Shown here in pieces: positions 1-5,853 of a DNA stretch of 6,903 bases. A model generated the notes under the pieces. That model searched no databases. It had not been told where the DNA came from and saw only the letters and a program-made list of their open reading frames with translations. The translations under genes were made by a program, and so were the position numbers. This stretch comes from Gammaproteobacteria bacterium (lineage in GTDB: Bacteria; Pseudomonadota; Gammaproteobacteria; UBA9214): positions 1-6,903 of the forward strand of contig DAOVYA010000075.1 in assembly GCA_030635865.1 (NCBI GenBank), read 5' to 3'. Numbering within the stretch: position 1 is the stretch's first letter; each line of letters starts with the position of its first letter.

Positions 1-1
1 C

Positions 2-1288
2 GAGGCACTGCAGGCGCATGCCGATACCAGCCGGCGTTTCAAACTGGCAGTCGCCGGTCGCTACGCCGAGCCGTTGGTGGCATACCTCAAAACCGCCAGC
101 GGCGTCAGAAAAGTGGAAGTCGCCGGCAGCTTCAGGCGCTCCCGCGAGACGGTTGGTGACCTGGACATTCTGGTCATTGCGAGCCATGGCCGCAGTGTCA
201 TCGAGTATTTTGTTGCCTACGACGAAGTCGAAAACGTGCTGTCCAGCGGCACCACGCGTGCGGCCGTCATCCTGCGCAGTGGTCTGCAAGTCGATGTGCG
301 CGTCGTCGCGCCGGCAAGTTACGGCGCAGCCCTGTACTACTTCACCGGCAGCCGGTCGCACAATATTGCCGTGCGTCGTATCGCACAGCGGCAGGGCCTG
401 AAAATCAACGAGTATGGCGTCTTTCAAGGCGACAAACGCATCGCCGGCAAGACCGAGGAAGAGATGTTTGAATCGATTGGTCTGCCCTGGATCCCGCCCG
501 AACTGCGGGAAAACCGCGGGGAGATCGAAGCCGCCCACGCCGGCCTGTTGCCAATACTGGTTAAAACCGGTGACCTGCGCGGCGACCTGCACTCACACAC
601 TCGGGCCAGCGACGGCCACGAGTCGATTCAGGTCATGGCCAATGCAGCAAAAAAACACGGCCTGGAATACCTGGCTATCACCGATCATTCCAAGCGTTTG
701 ACGGTCGCACATGGCCTGGACAGCAAACGGCTACTGGCACAACTTGAATCGGTCGATGCATTCAACGCCGACGATCATGGCATCACCCTGCTCAAGGGTA
801 TCGAGGTCGACATTCTTGAGGATGGAAGCCTGGACCTGCCGGACAATATTCTGGCACGGCTCGATGTCGTTATTGGCGCCGTGCACAGCCGCTTCGACCT
901 GACACGCGCGCAGCAAACCCGCCGGATCCTGCGCGCCATGGACAATCCTAACTTTACCCTGCTGGCACACCCCAGCGGGCGCCTTATCGACCGGCGTGCA
1001 CCCTATGACGTTGACATGACAAGAATCATTCGTCATGCGCGTGAACGCGGCTGCTTCCTGGAACTGAACGCACACCCGGAACGGCTGGACCTGCTGGACA
1101 CCCATTGCCAACAGGCGCGCGAAGAAGGTGTGCTGATCAGCATAAATTCCGACGCCCACAGTATTGTGGGCTTCGACAATTTACATTTTGGCATCGGCCA
1201 GGCCCGGCGTGGCTGGCTGGAAAAACAGGATGTACTCAATACTCGCCCGCTGTCGGAATTGCGCAAACTGCTGGCGGGGACCCGCTAG
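2..1288 (+). CDS. polX: DNA polymerase/3'-5' exonuclease PolX (5'-truncated by window edge)
   Basis: Family X DNA polymerase with a C-terminal PHP phosphoesterase domain; the family fills short gaps in base-excision repair and has Mn-dependent 3'-5' exonuclease and AP-endonuclease activities. The frame is open from base 2, and 428 codons are present of a family that is usually about 570 residues, so roughly the first 140 residues are missing. The nucleotidyltransferase palm is seen as GSFRRSRETVGDLDILV, with catalytic Asp codons at 158-160 and 164-166 and a third Asp in LQVDVRV at 293-295. The PHP domain starts at GDLHSHT (581). Its likely metal ligands are all present: HSH (590-598), TDH (680-688), Glu in GIEVD (803), His in AVHS (884), His in LAHP (968), and Asp and His in NSDAHS (1151, 1157). 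Both active sites therefore look intact. A GTG at 74 sits inside the polymerase core and is not the real start. The gene is convergent with the DUF2934 gene and no strong terminator follows it. Confidence 0.95.
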   Translation, partial: EALQAHADTSRRFKLAVAGRYAEPLVAYLKTASGVRKVEVAGSFRRSRETVGDLDILVIASHGRSVIEYFVAYDEVENVLSSGTTRAAVILRSGLQVDVRVVAPASYGAALYYFTGSRSHNIAVRRIAQRQGLKINEYGVFQGDKRIAGKTEEEMFESIGLPWIPPELRENRGEIEAAHAGLLPILVKTGDLRGDLHSHTRASDGHESIQVMANAAKKHGLEYLAITDHSKRLTVAHGLDSKRLLAQLESVDAFNADDHGITLLKGIEVDILEDGSLDLPDNILARLDVVIGAVHSRFDLTRAQQTRRILRAMDNPNFTLLAHPSGRLIDRRAPYDVDMTRIIRHARERGCFLELNAHPERLDLLDTHCQQAREEGVLISINSDAHSIVGFDNLHFGIGQARRGWLEKQDVLNTRPLSELRKLLAGTR

Positions 1289-1380
1289 CAGCCGGCTAAC
1301 CACCCTCTTGAAGGGCTGGACCTCCCCGGTTATGCCTGCGCTGCGTGAATGGCTGGACAGTCAAAAATATAGCGCCTGAA
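1289..1380. other. Intergenic gap between convergent genes
   Basis: This 92-base gap separates the 3' ends of polX and the DUF2934 gene. The only hairpin noticed is a 4-bp CCCT/AGGG stem (1303-1306 with 1312-1315) without a T-run on either strand. I cannot support a terminator. No coding region is seen. Confidence 0.5.
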
Positions 1381-1776
1381 TTATGCCCGGCTTTCCTGTT
1401 GGGGCTGAGCTGCCTGGCTTGTCATTTCCGGGGTTTCGTTCTTTGCCCATCCCTGTAGCAGCAGTTGGTCAATTTCCATTTCTGCTTCCAGCCAGTCCTG
1501 CTCAGGACTGCCACACATAAATCCACGGCGCTCGGCACGCAAATAGGCGCATTCGGTGATTAACCGACGTCTGGCATCGACATCGACAGCCCCCCCCTGG
1601 CCCCGGACCCTGATATCCGGCCCTTCCGAGATTTCAATCCGGGCTTTCAACTTCCCGGTCGCCTTTTCCATAGCATTCTCAAGTTTGCGCTCGAAGCCCG
1701 CTTCAAGCTCACGCAGACGCTTACGCAGTGCTTCCAGTTCACCTGATAATACTTTCATGGTTAGTCTTTCTGCCAT
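1381..1776 (-). CDS. Coiled-coil DUF2934 domain protein
   Basis: Small protein of 131 residues and unknown function. Residues about 10-45 are charged and heptad-like (ELEALRKRLRELEAGFERKLE), suggesting a coiled coil. A short linker with GQGGAVDVD follows. Residues about 70-110 match the DUF2934 pattern (LITECAYLRAERRGF, then a Trp-Leu-x-Ala-Glu segment), a short helical domain common in Proteobacteria and lacking an assigned activity. The tail from about 115 is polar and Gln-rich. The start at 1776 was chosen because GGAGG (1785-1789) lies 8 nt upstream. ATG at 1791 (136 residues) is also possible. An upstream ATG at 1896 would add a hydrophobic segment (FFILSGGYLAAQAIAATVYV) and has a weak GGA ahead of it; it is less likely but would make a membrane-anchored form. 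Eight consecutive G on the coding strand (1590-1597) encode Gln-Gly-Gly-Ala between the two domains. The upstream neighbour on the same strand is the host-attachment gene, 288 bases away. Confidence 0.75.
   Translation of the reverse strand: MAERLTMKVLSGELEALRKRLRELEAGFERKLENAMEKATGKLKARIEISEGPDIRVRGQGGAVDVDARRRLITECAYLRAERRGFMCGSPEQDWLEAEMEIDQLLLQGWAKNETPEMTSQAAQPQQESRA
1590..1597 (-). repeat. Poly-G tract (8 G on coding strand) inside the DUF2934 gene
   Basis: Eight consecutive C on the plus strand, read as G8 in the DUF2934 gene. It spans codons 60-63 (CAG GGG GGG GCT), between the coiled coil and the DUF2934 domain. A gain or loss of one base would leave the coiled coil and remove the conserved domain. 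The tract length and position are directly seen; any slippage is inference. Confidence 0.9.
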
Positions 1777-2064
1777 TTCCATATCCTCCATTCTGTGATT
1801 ACCTTCTGCCTGCTCGCCGCATACATAAACAGTAGCAGCTATTGCCTGTGCCGCAAGGTACCCACCCGACAGGATGAAGAAGTTGATTCTGACCATTTTT
1901 TCCAGAACTGGCGTGCACTGCAGGAACCGGTACTGAAGGCCAGGCAGGGAAAGACTAAAATGCAGCCGCGACACAACAAGCCCTGTACCAGCGTGCTTTT
2001 CTTAACGGTGCCGCCCGGACCTGTGAAGACACACCCGCCATGGAAACGGAAACGTTTATCCTTT
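1777..2064. other. Intergenic region between host-attachment and DUF2934 genes
   Basis: These 288 bases lie between two minus-strand genes. Apart from the alternative N-terminal extension of the DUF2934 frame (up to 1974) I see no gene with family resemblance. I found no minus-strand promoter with both good -35 and -10 boxes at proper spacing, and no clear terminator. It may hold the 5' leader of the DUF2934 gene. Confidence 0.4.
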
Positions 2065-2499
2065 TTACAGGCGCTTCGGCAAATGCTTGCGGATCTCCAG
2101 CGCACTATATTGCCCTAGATTTTTTTCAATCTCGGAAATTTTCATGCCGGATGAAGTTTTCAGGCTCTCTCTCAGCAAACTCAAAAGAGGCGGGCCGGCT
2201 ACCAGCAGCAACCGGTTACAACGTCCTTCATTATGTGCGGCCTGCAGATGGTCAGCGACCTGTTTGGCAAAACGGATGGTCTCCTGCTTGCCGGGCCCGA
2301 CTGTTGTGCCCATGTCATGACGCCCCTGGCCCTTACTGTCAAAACTGCGACCCGGCCGGTCGGAGGTCAGTGTCTGTTCGCGCTCACGCGCCTCCGGGTG
2401 CTCCAGTTCACCGACATCCAGCAATGCGCCATGGGGATCGGCAACGGTAAAAATACGGGCCTTGCTTTGGTCTGCAACTACTACCCAGAGTTTGGACAT
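2065..2499 (-). CDS. Host attachment family protein (COG5622-like)
   Basis: A 144-residue cytosolic-looking protein without a signal peptide or membrane segment. It matches the host-attachment family, also classed with baeRF proteins of eRF1-like fold. Family marks in order: the N-terminal strand LWVVVADQSKARIF (4-17), which in relatives reads WxxVADxxxARIF; DRPGRSFDSKGQGRHDMG (47-64), the most diagnostic segment; FAKQVADHLQAAHNEG (77-92), then the strand LLLVAGPPLLSLLRESL (97-113); and the C-terminal ISEIEKNLGQYSALEIRKHL (121-140). Length is typical. The family name comes from a plant-symbiosis annotation and its molecular role is not settled; related domains are proposed to act on ribosomes or tRNA. 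The start is supported by AGGAGG (2504-2509) with a short 4-nt spacing, and a sigma70-like promoter precedes it. It is divergent from the ABC operon. I am sure of the family and unsure of the function. Confidence 0.88.
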   Translation of the reverse strand: MSKLWVVVADQSKARIFTVADPHGALLDVGELEHPEAREREQTLTSDRPGRSFDSKGQGRHDMGTTVGPGKQETIRFAKQVADHLQAAHNEGRCNRLLLVAGPPLLSLLRESLKTSSGMKISEIEKNLGQYSALEIRKHLPKRL

Positions 2500-2537
2500 G
2501 ATGCCTCCTGATGAATCTATATATCTTGGGAAAACTT

Positions 2538-2566
2538 CTTATGTGCTCTATTTTAAACATAGTCAA
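2538..2566 (-). promoter_or_regulatory. Sigma70-type promoter of the host-attachment gene
   Basis: Reading the minus strand, TTGACT (2561-2566; 5 of 6 to consensus) and CATAAG (2538-2543; 4 of 6 to TATAAT) are separated by exactly 17 bases. Transcription would start near 2531, giving a leader of about 30 nt that contains the AGGAGG at 2504-2509. The -35 box is embedded in a copy of the 8-mer TAGTCAAC that recurs ahead of the divergent ABC operon. The promoter is predicted only from box match and spacing. Confidence 0.55.
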
Positions 2567-2567
2567 C
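2560..2567. repeat. Isolated copy of the TAGTCAAC motif
   Basis: TAGTCAAC here is identical to both arms of the inverted repeat at 2684-2710. With two flanking bases it forms CATAGTCAAC (2558-2567), an exact 10-base inverted match to GTTGACTATG at 2684-2693. It overlaps the predicted -35 box of the host-attachment gene, so it could be a repressor half-site or simply a promoter box that resembles the others. Confidence 0.6.
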
Positions 2568-2683
2568 GATTTCCTGTTTGACCAGGATCATGTTTTCAGC
2601 CCTTTCAGGTTATAAACCAGGGGCGGCCGGCATGACAGGACCTGAATAGAACATCGGTTCTGCTCTTTATCATCATTCCTGCG

Positions 2684-2710
2684 GTTGACTATGCCGGTGA
2701 GGTAGTCAAC
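2684..2710. promoter_or_regulatory. Inverted repeat GTTGACTA-N11-TAGTCAAC over the ABC operon start
   Basis: Perfect 8-bp arms (2684-2691 and 2703-2710) flank an 11-base spacer that contains the GAGG (2699-2702) of the ABC ATPase gene; the right arm ends just before the GTG start at 2712. As DNA it could be an operator for a dimeric regulator, for example of TetR or MarR type. As RNA it could be a hairpin presenting the ribosome binding site in its loop. It does not fit as a -35 box: no -10 box lies at the right distance on either strand. No regulator gene is in the window. Confidence 0.55.
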
Positions 2711-2711
2711 A

Positions 2712-3458
2712 GTGCCGGGTATGTGTGCCATGAACAGTATACCAGCGCCAGGGGTGGAGACCGTGTTCCGGGTGCATGGCCTGACCAAGGTCTATCATAT
2801 GGGTGAGGTCGATGTGCACGCCCTGCGCGGTATCGACCTCGATCTGTTTGCCGGCGAGCTGATGGTGCTGCTGGGCCCGTCCGGCAGCGGCAAGTCCACC
2901 CTGTTGAATATCCTCGGTGGCCTGGATACTTCCAGCGAAGGGTCAGTCCACTACCGCGACCAGGACCTGACCCATGCCGACGAGCGCCGCCTGACAGAAT
3001 ATCGCCGTTACCATGTCGGCTTCGTATTCCAGTTCTATAACCTGATGCCCAGCCTGACGGCACGCGAGAATGTCGCCGCCGTAACCGAGATCGCACGTGA
3101 TCCGATGACACCAGAGGACGCTCTGGCGCTGGTAAACCTGCAGGACCGGATGGACCACTTTCCGGCGCAGTTGTCCGGCGGTGAGCAGCAGCGTGTGGCG
3201 ATTGCGCGTGCCGTTGCCAAGAACCCGGCCGTGTTGCTGTGTGATGAACCGACCGGTGCGCTCGACTCGGAGACCGGTGTATTGGTGCTGGAGGCACTGG
3301 AAAGCGCCAATCGTGAACTCGGTACCACCACGGCACTGATCACGCACAATGCCGGTATTGCCGACATGGCCGACCGGGTGGTGCATATCATGGATGGCCG
3401 GATCGGTTCCGTGCAGCGCAACCCGACCCGCAAACGGGCCAGCGAGTTGAGCTGGTAG
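2712..3458 (+). CDS. ABC transporter ATP-binding protein, MacB/LolD/FtsE-type
   Basis: Cytoplasmic ATPase of 248 residues that would power the FtsX-type permease encoded next. All nucleotide-binding motifs are present: Walker [10 protein letters not shown] (55-63), Q-loop FQFYNL with Gln107, signature LSGGEQQR (154-161), Walker B VLLCDEP with catalytic Glu179, D-loop ALD (183-185), and switch His212 in LITHN. The N-terminal [25 protein letters not shown] is typical of the MacB/LolD/YbbA subfamily, including the A-loop Tyr28. Length fits a stand-alone subunit (about 220-250). The start is GTG at 2712 because GAGG (2699-2702) lies 9 nt upstream; ATGs at 2721 and 2730 have poorer ribosome sites and would only shorten a non-conserved leader. 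It ends two bases before the permease start, indicating one transcript. The substrate is unknown. LolD is unlikely given the HlyD-type partner downstream. Confidence 0.93.
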   Translation: MPGMCAMNSIPAPGVETVFRVHGLTKVYHMGEVDVHALRGIDLDLFAGELMVLLGPSGSGKSTLLNILGGLDTSSEGSVHYRDQDLTHADERRLTEYRRYHVGFVFQFYNLMPSLTARENVAAVTEIARDPMTPEDALALVNLQDRMDHFPAQLSGGEQQRVAIARAVAKNPAVLLCDEPTGALDSETGVLVLEALESANRELGTTTALITHNAGIADMADRVVHIMDGRIGSVQRNPTRKRASELSW

Positions 3459-3460
3459 GT

Positions 3461-5824
3461 ATGCGTGTCCTGAACCGTAAGCTGTGGCGTGACCTGGTGT
3501 CACTGCGTGGCATGGTGCTGGCCATTGCACTGGTGCAGGTGGGTGGTATCGCCACTTTCGTAATGTCGCTGTCTACCTACGACTCGTTAACGGTCACGCG
3601 CGACGGCTATTACCGCGAGCAGCGCTTCGCCGATGTGTTCGCTTCATTGAAGCGCGCACCTGCCCGGGTCGCGGAACGTCTGCAGGAGATCCCTGGTGTC
3701 GAACGGGTACAGACACGGGTAGTTGCCGCGGCGCGGCTCTCGGTGGAAGGGTTTTCCGACCCGGTCATCGCGACACTGGTCTCGATCCCTGATACCGGGC
3801 CACCCGCCCTGAATGCGCTCTACCTGCGACGCGGCCGGCTGGTCGAAGCGGGACATGACGATGAAATCGTGGTGAATGATGCATTTGCCGATGCACACGG
3901 CCTGCAACCCGGGGACACGCTGCAGGTGACCATCAACGGACGCCGCAAGCAGCTCACTATTGTCGGCATCACCCTGTCACCCGAGTACGTCTACCCGATT
4001 GCACCGGGCGCGGTGTTCCCGGACTACAAGCGTTACGGCGTGTTATGGATGGGACGCACGGCACTGGCTGCCGCCTATGACATGGAGGGCGCGTTCAACG
4101 ATGTGGCACTAAAGCTGATGCACAGTGCCACACTCGACAATGTCATTGACCGGCTCGACCACATCCTTGCCCGTTACGGTGGACGGGGTGCCTACGCGCG
4201 AGATGACCAGACCTCGCACCGTTTCCTGTCCGAGGAAATGAAAGGGCTGAAGACCATGGCCACTGTATTCCCGGTAATCTTTCTCGGGGTCGCGGCGTTC
4301 CTGCTGAACGTGGTCATCACGCGGCTGGTCAATACCCAGCGCAACCAGATTGCGATCCTCAAGGCATTTGGTTACAGCAACCTGGCGGTGGGCCGGCATT
4401 ATGCCGCGCTGGTGCTGGTGATTGTCTGCCTGGGGCTGGCCGGCGGCATTGCTGCCGGCATCTGGCTGGGCAAGGGGCTGAGCGCACTCTACATGACATT
4501 TTACCGTTTTCCGTTTCTGCATTTCCGGCTGGAAGACGATGTGATATTGCTGGCCGCACTGGTCAGTATCATTGCCGGCATGGCCGGTACCGCGTTTGCC
4601 GTACTGCGTGCGGTGCGTCTGCCGCCGGCCGAGGCGATGCGGCCGGAGGCACCCCCGTTGTATCGCCCCACACTCATCGAACGGCTCGGTTTGCAGCGCT
4701 GGTTTTCACAACCGACACGCATGATAGCGCGACATATCGAACGCCGGCCGGTGAAGTCACTGCTGACAATCAGCGGCATTGCCGCCGCCAGCGGCATCAT
4801 CATGGTCGCCAATTTTCAAAACGATGCCATCGGCTACATGATTGACGTGCAGTACGCGATGAGCCAGAGCCAGGACCTGACCGTTAGCCTGACCGAGCCG
4901 ACCTCGCACCATGCACTGTACTCACTGAAAGGCCTGCAGGGGGTGCTGCATGCAGAGGGCACCCGGGCCGTGCCGGCGCGCCTGCGCTTCGGGCAGCGCA
5001 GCTACCGTGGCTCGGTGCAGGGTATGGAACCTGACGGGGTATTGCGCCGTATTCTCGATGCCGACCTGGAGCATGTGGCTTTGCCCGCACAAGGCGTGGT
5101 ATTGACCGACTACCTTGCCGAGTTGCTGGCGATTCATCCGGGCGAGCTGCTTGACGTTGAGGTGCTGGAAGGCAGTCGTCCGGTGCTACAGGTGCCGGTC
5201 ACCGGCCTGACCAGTGAGTACCTGGGTGTGTCGGCCTACATGCAACGTGACACGTTGAACCGCCTGCTGAAAGAGGGCAATGCTATCAACGGAGCCTACC
5301 TGGCGATTGATTCACGCCACGGTGAGCGCATTTATCACGAACTCGATGAAATGCCGCGCGTGGCCGGCACCGTGGTGCGTGAAACGGCGATTCGCAGTTT
5401 TCACCGGACCATGGAGGAGACCATCCTGTACTTTGCCTTTGTCACCGCGCTGCTGGGTGGCGTTATTGCGTTTGGCGTGGTCTACAACAGCGCGCGTATT
5501 GCACTCTCCGAGCGCGCCCGCGAGCTGGCCAGCCTGCGTGTAATGGGTTTTACCCGTGGCGAAGTGGCATACATCCTGCTCGGCGAACTTGGCCTTCTCA
5601 CCTTGCTGGCCCTGCCGCCCGGTTACCTGTTCGGTCGCGAGCTGTGCCGCTACCTGTCAAACGCATTCCGCTCCGACCTGTACCGCGTACCGCTGGTGCT
5701 GGAGGCCGACACGTTCGCCTTCGCCGCCAGCGTGGTGCTGGCCTCGGCGATTATCTCTGCCGCGCTGCTTTGGCGTAAACTGAACCAACTGGACCTGGTC
5801 GGTGTACTCAAGATGCGCGAGTAA
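3461..5824 (+). CDS. ABC transporter permease with two FtsX-type halves
   Basis: Inner-membrane permease of 787 residues, the transmembrane partner of the ATPase just upstream. Hydrophobic segments are visible at about 18-38, 267-289, 315-337, 361-383, 433-451, 653-675, 703-725 and 751-771. This gives two repeats, each with one helix, a large periplasmic domain of about 200 residues, then three helices. Each half has the FtsX cytoplasmic-loop pattern that contacts the ATPase: QIAILKAFGYSNLAVGRHY (296-314) and ELASLRVMGFTRGEVAYIL (688-706). MacB and DevC have one such unit and dimerise; YbbP of E. coli carries two units at about 800 residues, so this protein is best viewed as a fused pseudo-dimer. 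The two-base gap from the ATPase and the modest site TTGAG (3447-3451) suggest translational coupling. A predicted mechanism is MacB-like mechanotransmission across the membrane; the substrate could be a lipid, peptide or drug and cannot be told from sequence. The reading frame shows no disruption. Confidence 0.92.
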   Translation: MRVLNRKLWRDLVSLRGMVLAIALVQVGGIATFVMSLSTYDSLTVTRDGYYREQRFADVFASLKRAPARVAERLQEIPGVERVQTRVVAAARLSVEGFSDPVIATLVSIPDTGPPALNALYLRRGRLVEAGHDDEIVVNDAFADAHGLQPGDTLQVTINGRRKQLTIVGITLSPEYVYPIAPGAVFPDYKRYGVLWMGRTALAAAYDMEGAFNDVALKLMHSATLDNVIDRLDHILARYGGRGAYARDDQTSHRFLSEEMKGLKTMATVFPVIFLGVAAFLLNVVITRLVNTQRNQIAILKAFGYSNLAVGRHYAALVLVIVCLGLAGGIAAGIWLGKGLSALYMTFYRFPFLHFRLEDDVILLAALVSIIAGMAGTAFAVLRAVRLPPAEAMRPEAPPLYRPTLIERLGLQRWFSQPTRMIARHIERRPVKSLLTISGIAAASGIIMVANFQNDAIGYMIDVQYAMSQSQDLTVSLTEPTSHHALYSLKGLQGVLHAEGTRAVPARLRFGQRSYRGSVQGMEPDGVLRRILDADLEHVALPAQGVVLTDYLAELLAIHPGELLDVEVLEGSRPVLQVPVTGLTSEYLGVSAYMQRDTLNRLLKEGNAINGAYLAIDSRHGERIYHELDEMPRVAGTVVRETAIRSFHRTMEETILYFAFVTALLGGVIAFGVVYNSARIALSERARELASLRVMGFTRGEVAYILLGELGLLTLLALPPGYLFGRELCRYLSNAFRSDLYRVPLVLEADTFAFAASVVLASAIISAALLWRKLNQLDLVGVLKMRE

Positions 5825-5853
5825 CGCCGCCACCTGAACAGGATTATGAAAGT

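Noticed and set aside
18..401. Plus-strand open frame overlapping the polX polymerase core
   Set aside because: No family resemblance and it lies wholly within the polX frame, which shows the conserved motifs. It is an off-frame shadow.
731..1159. Long minus-strand open frame opposite the PHP domain
   Set aside because: Antisense to strongly conserved PHP motifs with no recognisable domain or supporting ribosome site. Such frames are common opposite GC-rich genes.
1303..1315. CCCT/AGGG hairpin after polX as a terminator
   Set aside because: The stem is only 4 bp and no T-run follows on either strand.
1795..2118. Plus-strand open frame of 107 codons in the 1777-2064 gap
   Set aside because: It runs into the 3' end of the host-attachment gene antisense and has no convincing Shine-Dalgarno sequence, domain or biased composition.
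2611..2616. TATAAA as a -10 box for the ABC operon
   Set aside because: The nearest good -35 (TTGACC at 2578-2583) is 27 bases away, too far for a sigma70 promoter, and there is no extended -10 TG.
2648..2661. AGAAC-ATCG-GTTCT inverted repeat in the ABC upstream region
   Set aside because: Five-bp arms are within chance expectation for 200 bases, and nothing about its position relates it to a start or promoter box.
2689..3530. Minus-strand open frames (195 and 215 codons) opposite the ABC ATPase
   Set aside because: The opposite strand encodes every ABC ATPase motif. The translations are Arg/Pro/Ser-rich or of random composition.
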